Positions 37,013 to 48,890 of a stretch of 64,000 nucleotides of DNA are shown here, in pieces. The position numbers were made by a program, and so were the translations under genes. The DNA is taken from positions 7,006,001 to 7,070,000 of the forward strand of contig NC_090130.1 in assembly GCF_040581485.1 (NCBI RefSeq). The letters run 5' to 3'. Origin of the DNA: Linepithema humile (Eukaryota; Arthropoda; Insecta; Hymenoptera; Formicidae). Position 1 is the stretch's first letter. Every line of letters begins with the position of its first letter. The notes under the pieces were generated by a model, which searched no databases, had not been told where the DNA came from, and saw only the letters and a program-made list of their open reading frames with translations.

Positions 37013-39267
37013 TGCAAGGCAGTGACAGAAATCGAGGCTGCAGGCTAGTGGCCACTGTTCTTCAGTTTGTTGTTTCAGCAGTCGGCTTCAGAGAGCGTAG
37101 CAAACATATCCGACAGAAGATGGAAGTAGCCCAGTTACATTCACATTGTCACAAGAGAACTGTATAAACATGAGAGCTCGCGGTAAGAGAGCCCGTAGTA
37201 ATGATATTCGGGTAAGCTAACTTTTCCTCGCGAGGAAAGTAACCCTAAGGAAAAATTTTTTACGTCTCTATCGACCGTTCCGTCGTTTTTTTCATGGACT
37301 CTGTGAATACGTATAGCGCATAAATCAACCACCCGCTCTCTCTCTCTTTCTCTCGCTGATGTATAAAATATATATTTATATGATAATTAAAATAAATTAG
37401 CATCCATAAATTTCTTCATTTTCTTGTATAATTTAGGGGATTTTAGTGAACGCGTAAAATCCAGATACAATTCACAACTGCCAGCCGCAGCATATCGTTT
37501 TCTTCGTCATTGGCATCGCAAACTCCAGGCACCGCCCTGGTTAAGCGCAATGAACTCGCCATAAATTTGGCTGCGCATTTACCGCGGAGGAAGTCGCTCG
37601 GTAATTCGAGAGAGAGCAAGATCCGAAAGATCGATTAATCTTAACGACACTGCTGCTTCGGGGAAAATCGCGGTAAACGCGCTGGTTGATGCGGCGTTAT
37701 GAATTCCGTCGCAATAGGCTCACAGTCGCGCCGGCGACGTTCTTGATGTTGCTAGATATTATTGGATCGAATGCATCACGTCAAACGATACGTGAAATAA
37801 GTTATAGGATAGTAGCTGCATTGGCACTGTTCGTGACAGCCTATTCCTGGAATGCTCAGCCTCTATTGATAGCGAAGGATACGAACTGGTTGCAAGCGCG
37901 ATTTATACATTTTCGATATCGCTTCGCGATGCATCGCGGGCTAAATTACATTCGGACAGCTTTTCTTGAGAATAACAAGAGCGAGTAAAAAAAAAATAAT
38001 ATAATGAATTGTGTCATTTTATAGTAAAATAAATTATTATTTCGATCGCAATTATATTAATATATATCTTTGTCATAAATTTGAAAATATGCCGAATTCG
38101 CTGTGTTACTTGCCAATTTAATTGCCAATTTTGCGTGAGATATGAGCCAAGATGTGACAGAAAGGCAAGACATTCGATTTCCTCGAGTCAATTGATGTTT
38201 GCAGCTGCCACTAGATATTCGCATATTCGTGCAGGACATTTACTACGATACGGCAGGTAGCGAGCGTCATCGGATTCTTAATTAAACGATTGACAAGTTA
38301 CGAACTGTGTGTCGGTCAGCTTAATGCGAACAACCTCGGCACAGACGCTATTTTCGATTTTTGGGACGCAGGAAAACAACTCGTTCCGACGTGTACCAGC
38401 GCGAATGTATCCCTACTACACTCGCGGTGGGCGTTACAGTGCATTAGTGATAAATGGGAACAGATCACACTCCTATCTTCGCATAGTCGTATCTTCCGGG
38501 TGTAGTGCGCCAACTATTATAACCAATCTCACCTCTTTCGAAGATTGTCCTCAATCCAAAGATAACGCGTCGTATCGGATTCGCGTTCTAATTTTTATTA
38601 ATTTCCGATTAAAGCCATCTTGTTTTGTACTTTTAATTAACGAATAATATAATATCGCTAAAATATAGATATCGCGCGGTTATAGATTTATTATTTGAAT
38701 TATACTAGCATGATATATTTCATTCGAGGAGAACTCCAAGTGCACAATCAGATGTTTTTGCGTCGTTTAATCTTCGGTATCCAATTCTCACAGAATATTG
38801 AATGAAATTCTTTGTCTCTCGTCCGCGCTTCGCTCCGATGCCGTTTCTCTTACGCCATTGAGTCTTCTCGCTGGAGATGACTGAAAATAAACGTCCTCCG
38901 CTTATATCGGGAGCATATATTATTCGGTTCTTTACGAGACGCGGTCGTCGCCGCATGACTAATTGCAACAACAACAATGGATATATTTTACAACGGACGG
39001 GGTGGTCGGCACGAGCGGCTTGAAATACATTTATTGCCCCGCGAGACACAATCGAATCCTGTCGGATGAGAGGAGGACCTCGCTGTTCTTCCTTATCTTT
39101 CACCGTAAATTAATCTCCCGCGTTTCACCCTCCGGGAGAGATGAGCTCTCGACCCGCCGCTACTTTCCCTCCACTGTTCTGCTTACTAATATTCCTAAAA
39201 CATTTCCCTACCGCTCAGCTTTCTGCGTCGATACTATTAAGGCACATTTTACACGTTTGTATACAAC

Positions 39268-39285
39268 ATATATATATATATATAT
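39268..39285. repeat. (AT)9 microsatellite
   Basis: Uninterrupted AT dinucleotides followed by TTTATA. Confidence 0.9.
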
Positions 39286-40458
39286 TTATAAGTTTGCAAG
39301 TTGAATATATTACTCTTATTTCAATACGCCTCTTTTTCAAACGGTATATAAATCTTACGAAAATTATTGTCAGCTTTATTCTTAACCATGTTAATTAAAG
39401 TAACCGCTCGTTAGAAAATTCTGCTTGTAACGATTTGTCTTTAGCTTCCACATTATCTCGAACACTCGGAACACTACGTGCGCTGAGGCGTTCTCTTGTA
39501 CAGATTTATACAAGTGTATCCTATTAATGATCGCTTCATGGTGCGCGTGTCAGGTAACGGCCACGTAGCGTCTGCGTATGGTAGCATTGCGAAACGCAGC
39601 ACCGAGAGCCATGATGCGCGAACAAATGCAGCGTGTTAGCATAAATCTCGAAATCCATTTGGAAGTGCGAGCCTATTACCGCACTACGGACAGACGACGA
39701 GAGCGAACGTCCCCGCGGTCAGCGGCTGCACGAGCTAATTAAACAAATGTTCCAGCAGATCAGCCCCGCGAATCATGAGCTCGCCCTTTGAACTTAATAC
39801 CGCGAGAGGATCTCTGCCCGTAAGCGCCCTCGGATGTAAGCATTACGAAAAATGACGCTGTTTCGTGAGATTCTTTGCGGTGAATAATTACGCGTGATAA
39901 CATGTGGCAGACAGCGTATGCGCGATTCTCACCGCAGCTCATAAAGGATATATTGTTCATTAAGTTGATGTTTCACTTTTCCATTTAAGTTTGTATTTGT
40001 GAGATAAGGATGCACTGTACCTCGTGGATATATACTCGCTTTCATATGAATTATATTATCGTGAAATATATTCTCTTGTCGTGTTTAACAATTTCGAGGT
40101 CATTCGCATTCATACGTCGCATTCGCGAGTAACAAATTTGTCGGAACAAAGACGACGCCATCCGCGAGCGCAATCAATAGGACTTTCTCGAGGCAGCCGT
40201 CTATCTCTAATGCCGAACATAATTTAGGCATTAAAATGCGAGAAGCGAGTGGCGGAGGTGTTCTATTGGCGCGGGGGCGTCCAAGGCGCGGTGACGCCAC
40301 CCAATGCAATTATATTTTATGTCTCCTGCTATGTTTGCTTCCCTTTCTAGACTCTCATTTTCTTCCTCGTCTCCGTCTCCTGCTCTTGATTTTCATTCCT
40401 TCCAGCCGAAACCTCGTCTTTTCCTCCTTCTTCTTTACATACACTCTTTCTCCTTCAC

Positions 40459-40500
40459 TTTCTCTCTCTCTCTCTTTCTCTCTTTCTCTCTCTCTTTCTC
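40459..40500. repeat. CT-rich microsatellite
   Basis: CT units with occasional TTT interruptions, ending just before a GT/GTAAGT site at 40511. No acceptor AG follows the tract closely, so it is not read as a splice acceptor. Confidence 0.9.
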
Positions 40501-43500
40501 AACGTCGGTGTAAGTATAGATTTATAACTACTTAAAGTTTTGCGATTTATTTCCCGCTTATCGTCTGTCCGGATATGTCTACGGGGGTTTACTTATCACT
40601 TAGCAGATGCAAATGTAAGAGAGAAAGAGATGGATGGAGGATGAAGAAGTAGGGCGAGAGTGAGGGGGCCATCCGAATTTAAATTAAGCAGAAGCCCACT
40701 TGTCAAGCAATGCGTATCGATCTGTAATTATGATTGCGAACGGTTATGAAATACGGGTATAGATACATAATTGTAGCGGAGGAATGATGTAGCGTAACTG
40801 ATTCATATCAGAATATGTCTCTAATACAAATTTAGCACACAAATATACTTAGTAGATGCGTCATCCTTCGCTCTTCAAAGCTCGTATATGCAGAAACGAT
40901 ATTAACGTAAATTTCTATGCCTCATGCAATCGCATTTATCAGCAGTCATATGGTTTCGTGGAAAATAGTGCGCTGTTACGCGCTGGAACGATAATTATAT
41001 CCCTACGAAAATTTCTGCCGGGGCCTAAACAGGTCTGGCGAATTCATCGAAAGAAGAAGGAAACATGTTGCACGCATGAACGCCCAACGTGTTCGTAGGA
41101 AGAAGATTTAGGATCCAATATGTGCGTATGTGAATGTAAACATTAATTATCTCAATGCAAGACAGTTACATATTAGCTTAGGAACTAAGTTGCTATTTTG
41201 GCAGCAACGGGTTAACGCGCACGAGCTAACTTTGTATCTAGATTAAATTAACCATAGAAGAAGAGAAACTATTTTAGGTTACGCTATGTATTTTCTACTA
41301 ATTCGCTGAACAGCTGATCGTGAGGTTACTGTGTTTACTTTATATTATTTTGTCTTAACAAGGAGATGATATAAACCTGACGATACTTAGCACAAATCTT
41401 TTGTATTTATGACACGTAATCGTAATTAATCTCAATGAATTATCATAATGCAATATAATAAGTGGTACGTATTTTGGATTATACGATTGTTGAGAAGTAT
41501 TTTGAGAAGTATTTTTTATCAATCCAAATTTCTTGAGTTTGCGAGTTATTCATTCTTAAATGTTTTATAAAAAACTGTAAGGTTTGATTTTGGATTTCAA
41601 CTTTTTTTTGTGTCGATTGCGTTGATAATTTTTAATCAGATCGAAATTCTTCATTAGACGATGGAACTTTAAATAGAAGGAGGTCAGACGTAGCTACTTC
41701 TAGACTAACTACGGATGTCACTGAACCGACTGGGGATTAATCTTCTCCTTACTGACAGAGATTCTGTTAAAATGACGCTATATTTAAACAAAATCTATTG
41801 TACGTCTGCAATTGGCTTTTCGACGTTCGTTTATTTCAATCGAGAATATAATTTGTAATTAGATACGAATTATGTGCTCGAATTGAAAAGATTCCGTCTA
41901 AAGATTGCTATCATAATTTTGAGTCTTGCTCGATAATGGGTCGTATATTTTAGAAATTGTGATTACTACGCAGAGACTTTAAGATTAAAAAAAAATTATA
42001 ATTTTGTAATAATACTTTTTAATTTCTTTACAGTGAAATGAAATGAAAATGAGCTGACTATAAAAGTACCAATTTTTACTACATTTGTTTCAAATTTTAA
42101 AGAATTTGTATTCCATCGAGGGCTACACAGTGAATTTTTTGAAAATTTTGAAACTTTTTTAACATTCTACAATTTATCAGAACATATCAAAGCGTACATG
42201 CAAAATTATTGGGAGATAATAATGTGTCTGCTTTATTATGACGTATAATATTGTAACATTTTGTTCCAACTTTTGATATGAAATAATCGGTGCAATCGTG
42301 GATCGAGTAGAGACGACATTTTCAAATAGAGGTGGAAGATACGAGACGAGGAGAATTAGGAATGGAAAGCGGGATCTACTTTTGATTTGAGATGCGGAAT
42401 CAGTACATCTTTCGACTCGCGTATCGCGAGCGCTGACGGAACGAGGGCGGAGTTAGGCGGAGGTAGGAAAAGGCGGACGAGTAATAGCTACGGAATATTG
42501 CAATAATATGCAAAGTATATGAGGGATATATTAATTTCGTGAAAACGGTAGAAACGTAGATAGCTGCCGCCTCGGCGCAGCAGCACGGTTTCTGCGGGCT
42601 CCCGTGCCCAAAAGAGGCGCTACACCGCCGGAGCCTGGGGGTGTCGGAGGGTAGACGGTGGGCGAGACGAGGAACCGAGGATTTCACAGACAAATAAATA
42701 CACGATATTTCACCGGATGGGAAATGAAAGTTTGCTTCGTACCTTGCTTACAAGCTAGACCGCGAAACTGAATTTTAATTCTGAAGGAGCAGCCAATCCC
42801 GAGGCGTGATTATTCACCGCGTTTCGCTATATTCGAGTGACATGCTTCCCGCATATTATTAACGATTTCTTTCTTATCAATACGTAGATTTCTTGAAATA
42901 ATTGGATTTTTGTTATTTCCACGATGGATTAAAAATAGGGGATCGCAATTATTTAATTAATTGAGCTGATTGGTGATATTTATACTCTGAAAAATTATAT
43001 GGCGATAAATATAAATAATTTTTGCAGCCAAAGAATAGAATAGTGCAATGGATAATACAATATATAGATATTAATTTGTAATAAACTTCAGATGATTTTC
43101 ACGTAAAAGAAGTAAGTAAATGCGGATATTGATGATAAAAATGGATTCTTATGTTTTGAATAAACTATTTTATAAATATATAAATAGATTATATCTTATT
43201 GCACGAAGGAAAAATGCGGGAGATTGCATGGATGCTTGATTACGGATTACATTACGAAAACTGAATTTTAAGTTTAAAGAGTATATACCCTGCGGCCACG
43301 ATTACCTGTTCTGCTTTTCCTGCTACCATCGTACGTGTTTTTAACTTGTTGGCGTGCTTTTTTGCTCATGCGCATGTCGATGAACAACAAGAACGCCTTT
43401 CTAAAATACAAGTTATGTACAATGAAGGTAGACACCGTATATAAATGTACGCAATATATCCGTAAAATTAAGTTCATACAAGTATAATATTTTTTCAACT

Positions 43501-43873
43501 ATCATAAAAATTCATAAGATAGGAGAATATTTCCATACCTCCAAGAATTAAAAAAATCGAATTATCGGCAGCTTTCTTGCTGCATGGAAAAATAGATATT
43601 TGCGGTATAAAAGATATTTACAATGTAATAAAATGATGTAGAACATTAGGAACAATATAAAAAAATGTAACACTGTGTTGATCTTGCTCCGAATCAAAGT
43701 ATTGACAGAAGTCAAGGTAAGACGGATAGCTTGGCAAGACTCTGTAAGAATCCAAGAGACTCGGAGAGCTTAAAGTCCGCACAGCTGCGGGGTTAGGAGT
43801 TGGTCATAAGTTCAAGCCAAGAATTCGCACGGGAATGAGGAATTGAAGTAAGTTGTGGCTTTGCCGGCTCTAG
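40501..43873. other. non-coding block, largely AT-rich, no gene recognised
   Basis: Positions 40660-40760 are balanced and non-repetitive. A 12-bp tandem duplication (TTGAGAAGTATT) is at 41490-41513. Positions 41380-42300 and 42880-43260 are AT-rich. A GC-rich patch at 42400-42680 is open in one minus frame by composition. Confidence 0.5.
41490..41513. repeat. 12-bp perfect tandem duplication
   Basis: TTGAGAAGTATT is repeated without a gap at 41490-41501 and 41502-41513. Confidence 0.85.
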
Positions 43874-44314
43874 AATCGTCGCCGGCGTCGCCGTCGTTCT
43901 CCGACGCAGCGGTTGGCTGTGCCGGATAAAAAGTTGAGAAAAGCAAGAGTTGAGATCAATACCTCCGACCGACCTTCCCATCGCGACTGCCTGTTCGCCG
44001 TAGGAGAAGGTGGTAGTCCCCAGACAAGGACCTCTTGGGGACTTCGGAGCACGGTGAATTTCTCTCAGTTTACGTTTCCTTTCGCCAGATACCGAACTCG
44101 AGAAACTCGTGCCCACGAAACCCTGGCGTTCTTATTCCCAATCTTCGCGAGCGGCAAGTTTTTCCAAGTTCGCCGGGACGAAGTTATTTTGCGGTTGTAC
44201 GACCCGGTTGTAGAGATTTTGCATCGTGCTCGGAAATACTTCGGTTACAAGATTGTTCGTTATGAAAGCTTATTAGCAGGAGCACCAAGTGGGGCAGCGT
44301 GCTTTAGGAAGTGA
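43874..44314 (+). other. 146-codon open frame without Met, region open in several frames
   Basis: Open from just after TAG (43871-43873) to TGA (44312-44314). After a short Arg-rich start the composition is balanced and contains no Met, so it would have to be an internal exon or a remnant. GAA/GTAAGTTG donor-like sequence sits just upstream at 43847, and AATAAA follows near 44333. Sequence at 43680-44320 differs in base composition from its AT-rich surroundings, which could mark an inserted, decayed element. No family is recognised. Confidence 0.13.
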
Positions 44315-46059
44315 CGTAGTGAATTTGAGTTAATAAAATCGTCTACTCGACGGTAATGACTCGGAATAGTAATTTCCTATCCGGTGGATTTCATACGTCG
44401 TTAGTTATTGTGGCTTATTAAACTTCGGTAATCTACTTGGAGATTCTTCAAGTTTTACCGCTGGCAAATTCGTTTGTTGATTTAGTTTCTGAAATTCTTT
44501 TTCTAAAGAAAGCGCGAAAGATGAAATCTATTACGAGTTTCTTTATAGATAAATACAATCGTAGATTCTCCAAAGATGTATCATAATCTAGCGAGCACTC
44601 GCACGGATATATCGCTCGCGATAAATGTGTCTGGTATTTTCAAGTCTAAAGAAATTTATTTCGAGCTTCCGCGTGCATAACAGTTAGATCTATTTTCGTT
44701 GCGGACCGTCTACTCCAAAATGGATCAAAGGTCCCCAGGATTCGCGTATTAGGGTTCTGAAAGAAAGACACCTCTTTCGCTCGACCTGCGCTCTTTTTCT
44801 CACTCGCTCCTCCGAGGCGTTATAACTCACTGCTAATCTAATCCGGTGCCGGCTCGCGTGGCGATGTGGTGGTGGTGGCCCCGGTACGTCAGACGATTTA
44901 TAAAAGTGTACACTCGTGCGAAAATACAATGGGCGCTACCGTGCTGCCCGAAAGGAGGAACAAGGGAGAAAAATATAGAGCGCCGAGGTGAGAGAGCGAA
45001 GAGGAGAGCGCTCTCGCGCGCACATACGTACGTAGACTTCCTCCGACATCAGGACGGAGGGCTGTAACTCTCGTATATCCGTAACACATAATCTCAGAAA
45101 CCGTAGAGAGGCGGGCGGGCGGGCAGGCACCCACCGCTCTCCTCCTCCGACATCTCCGGACACCAACACCCACCCTTCGCTTCACCCCCGCGACTCCCAT
45201 CCACTACCGGCACCTCCAAACCAAGCCACGGAGTTGTAGCTGCTAACTTAGTTTGTGAACTGCAAAATCCTCCGCCACCCACGAGGGCATACAAATAATA
45301 ATTCTTTGTTTCGCGCGCCACGGAGACGTGTAAATACCGGCGTGGCTCTCTCCGGCTTGTAGAGAGTCTGCCAGATCTGGCGGGTGGAAGCGAGAGAGAG
45401 CGATCGGCAAGACGCAGGGCAAACCGAGAGAAAGCGAAAAGAGCGTAGTGCGAAGAGGCAAAAAGACCATTCCCGCGGTAACGCCTAAATCGCTCCAACA
45501 ACTCATCCGCTGAAAGTTGCGACGAGCTTTGAAGATCTACGACGAGAGATGAGGGCTTCACCTCCTTTCGCGTCCTTTCCTATGGAAACGATTCTCTACT
45601 TCTATATCCGCGGGGGTTGCTTCAGCCATTGTGGATGTTTTCACCCCTTATCTCTTTATCGCAGATGCGTTAATTTCTTGAATATAAAAATTGCATCAGA
45701 TTGCTTTCGTGGATTTCGCATCAATGTCAATGTTAAGAAAATATATTTTCGATTTATCGGGCTCTGCTTCAATGAAAAAAAAAAAAATAATAATAATAAT
45801 TGCACATTGAAATAGATATTATTGATAAATAAGAAATCTATGTTGCAATTTTGATTTAAAGTAATATATGACACGCCACTTGAGCGTACCGCGGAACGAA
45901 GGCAGACGCAATAAAGATGTAGTGCGAAAGGATATTGACCGCGGAAAAGGCGGAATAAGGTAGAAGTCTAGCGATCGACGTCGAAAGTCCAACGCAGTCG
46001 TCCTGGACGGTCTGGCAATAACAGAGTAAACTCCAGGAGCCTGGGAGAGGAACGGAGCC
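44315..46059. other. GC-rich, promoter-like non-coding zone
   Basis: Purine/pyrimidine-skewed sequence with many CpG from about 44690. It holds a TATA-like box and donor (44899-44987, separate) and C-rich sequence at 45110-45240. An AT-rich pocket with AAT triplets lies at 45785-45801. Long frames here on either strand are composition-driven. Confidence 0.35.
44899..44987 (+). promoter_or_regulatory. candidate TATA box and first exon ending at a splice donor
   Basis: TATAAAAG (44899-44906) matches the TATA consensus. About 80 bp further a donor, GAG followed by GTGAGA, begins at 44988. A start site would fall near 44930. No good initiator is visible, and the exon would be about 55 nt and untranslated. 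Its place in a GC-rich island is consistent with a promoter, but this is inference. Confidence 0.15.
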
Positions 46060-46250
46060 AGCCTAGATAGGAGAAGCAGAGACGGAGGAAAGAGAGGTGC
46101 TGGAAAACGAGAAGGAGGACGAAGAGAGAGGAAGGTCGAAGAGGAGGGTGGTGGGAGGGGGCGAGGCGAGTCGGTCGGCGGAACGAGAGGGAGAGGAACG
46201 AGAGCCGAGAAAATTGTGAAAGAACAAGCGAGAGGGAAAGCTCGTGCTCG
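46060..46250. repeat. purine-rich (GA) tract, left arm
   Basis: The plus strand is strongly G+A rich, a mirror in composition of the CT-rich tract at 46339-46530. The two could pair loosely as inverted low-complexity arms. Confidence 0.6.
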
Positions 46251-46344
46251 AGCTCCGCGAAGAAAACGCTTCGGTTTATTTCAGTTCGATTTTTCCAGTG
46301 TCGCCGTCGCCCTGACGACAATTCGCAGGCGCGGCACAGTCTTC

Positions 46345-46350
<6 letters not shown>

Positions 46351-46386
<36 letters not shown>
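46351..46386. repeat. (CT)18 microsatellite
   Basis: Thirty-six uninterrupted CT bases inside a broader pyrimidine tract (46339-46530). The GA strand is the type recognised by GAGA-factor proteins in insects. Binding here is inferred. Confidence 0.95.
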
Positions 46387-46393
<7 letters not shown>

Positions 46394-46530
46394 CCTCTTC
46401 CTCTCTCACCCTGTCGCTATCCTACCTCCCACATTCTTTCTTCCCCTCTCGCTCCTACCTGTGCTTCTCTACTCCTTCTCTATTTCGCGTTCTATCTGTC
46501 TTTCTCTCTTTCTCTCTCCCTCTTGTTCGC

Positions 46531-48890
46531 CCTCTCCGGTCCGACGGAACGAACGAATGGGTTACGCCCAGATGCGCGCATCGAAGCCTGGTCAATAGAG
46601 TTGTGTCTCCTCTTCGTGCCGGACTGCCACTCCTCTCCGTGCGTCCTCTCCGTCTCGCCGCGGGCAGTCTGCCCCGACGATGTAGAGTCCGAAAAGGGGT
46701 GTAGCATTGCTGCGCCGTGTGCGGGGGGGGTTGCGTGTAGGTGCGTTGGTCCATCGATACAGGAAAGGGTGGACCCCTCTGCCAGGACGCCAGACGGGCA
46801 GGAGTTTACCGGGGGGGTGCTGCGTGGTGAGCGAGCATCCGAGCCGTTGTAGGACCACCCCCCGCGCGATTGGAAATCTATTCCCACCCTCGAAGTCGAA
46901 CCTCGACCTATCGGAGGGTTCGGTTCGGAGATATTGAGTCTGCGCTCTCTCCTCTCACCGTCGTACTTTGTTCGTCCCCTCACGCCGCATTACGCTCTCT
47001 CGCTCTCCCGTCCTCTCTCTTTCTGCTTCACTGCCGTTCCTTGAGTCCAATCATTCGCTCGGAGCTTAAAAACTTTTATCTTTCAGCTTACACTTTTACA
47101 GTTTCAATCATTGATCACAGATTAATTTTTTATCTTATCCATGATTGATATTTCAATGCACGCTCGTGTGCTTAGCTCAAATTAATCTCCGTAGAAACTA
47201 GTAATCGTGCGATAAACGCCTCATCAGCTCAGCGCTCATTCTTCCCGGTCTATATGATAACGATAACGTCTCGCCGTTATGGTCGTGTGGAATGCGTTAA
47301 TCGTTCGATCATTTACTCGCGTCGCTTCTTTAAACCGCGCGCGACGCGGTTCATTATCACCGCGCGGTTAATAATTTCCAGTATCGGGGGAAGAATTATT
47401 TTAACACAAGCGGCCGGTGAATTATTCCGGCGTCCGTGTCGATTAATATCTCGCGCCGTTAAAATGGACTGTAACGCGGGTTTGTATATCACGACGTGGA
47501 CCTGTCGTTAAGTGCGTTTATGTCTCTTTAGTGGCGCTTGCGTGAAATATTTTCGGTCGATGTCGTTGCACGCGTACACGTAACCGTGCGCGTGTACGTA
47601 TACGCCGCGCGCCCATATTCGACGAGCTAACACTCTCGGGACCGGCCATACCTCATTGCACCGGACAGTGGTCAGATATTTTCACAATAGGTTCCGCGCC
47701 GGTGCTTTCATTGCAGGAAACTTCGCGGCTTGCTGGGGTGTTAAATGGCGGAGCGCCATTGAATACGGTTCCACAATACGGTCACTACGCAGTATCGTAA
47801 CGCGTTTCTACCTTTGGCTGGCGCCCGTGATAGAGGAAAGTATATATGATATTCTCGATTCGGTGCCATACTAAATTCACCCGACACTGCAAGGAACTTG
47901 TATTTTGCTCTCAAGTGTTCCTTTTAAAATTTGGATTTTTTACCTTTATTTGAAACTTACAGTGTGCGAAAGAAAGGAGAGAAACGTTGAAAAATTTTTA
48001 TGTTACATACAAAATAGATTGATAATATAAAGTGTGAAAACTGTGTAATAAATTAAAATTACGTAATACACAATTTCATTATATATAAATGTACAATATA
48101 TATATATGCAATTATTATTATGTGGTACAATATGCACGAAAATGATTTCACATTGCTTGGTAGGTTGATTCTCAGATTTTGTCCTCCGTGCTTTCGTGAT
48201 TATTAAATTACAAAGTCGACAAGTGGATTTTAGTTTATATCGTTAGCGCAAAACTGTAAACATAGATACAAATACTTCGGCTTATACTCCATTAAAAAGA
48301 GTACTTAAGTATAATTTACTGTATCTTTTTTTTCTACGAGATTCTGTCGAGAAGTTTTACCAAGGAATTATAAGAGAAAGTAGTCTAGAAGCGTGCAAGA
48401 CAAGGAGAGTAGAATTGAGGTTGAAAAGCAGGCAAATTGCAAAGATAATGTTGCATGCCTTTGGGGGGATATAGTCTCTAAGTAGACGGCTCATATTATT
48501 TTACAGTTGTAACATATTAACGTGTTCTTTGAAACCATAGAATATTTTCTTTCTCTCTTTTCGGTCACGTATTATTTATATGTCAACGCATTAGGAAACA
48601 TTATGTTTTAAAGTCACATATACAATGCAGATAATAAGAGCAAAATTTTCACTCAATAATTAGCTTTTGTTTTCAATTTGTTAGTAACACAGTGTTTTCA
48701 AAGCTGCTGCTAAAATCAAATATAAATGGAATACAGTATCTCTGCGACAAGTCAATGTACAATTTGTAACAATATTAAGCTCGAAATAATTGATTCAAAA
48801 ATTCAAAGTTGTAATTTAACAATCGTGGATGAAGTATACACGCGTCTAATAATTCGTTATTTATTTAGATTTATTATTTTTAATTTTTCG
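46531..48890. other. non-coding block, GC-rich then AT-rich
   Basis: G8 at 46723-46730 and another G run near 46811 lie in a GC-rich patch, with GTG/GTGAGC donor-like sequence near 46828. Positions 47250-47530 are CpG-rich and balanced with repeated ACCGCG dyads. Positions 47880-48860 are AT-rich with nothing evident. Confidence 0.4.
47333..47368. promoter_or_regulatory. paired ACCGCG dyads
   Basis: AACCGCG (47333-47339) and CGCGGTT (47345-47351) form a 7-bp hairpin, followed by the palindrome ACCGCGCGGT (47359-47368). Four ACCGCG half-sites in 36 bp suggest a binding-site cluster. The factor is unknown. Confidence 0.25.

Larger units (their letters stand above)
33737..40458. other. non-coding block, no gene recognised
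   Basis: Contains a weak 36-nt exon candidate at 34517-34552 (-), ACCCA/TGGGT dyad symmetry at 36189-36206, a 9-bp tandem duplication at 36995-37012, and a (TA)n run at 39268-39285. Positions 35440-35540 and 38000-38060 are AT-rich. No coding frame was supported. Confidence 0.45.

Noticed and set aside
46216..46704. 162-codon plus frame
   Set aside because: Dominated by alternating Ser-Leu from (CT)18 and surrounding CT-rich DNA.
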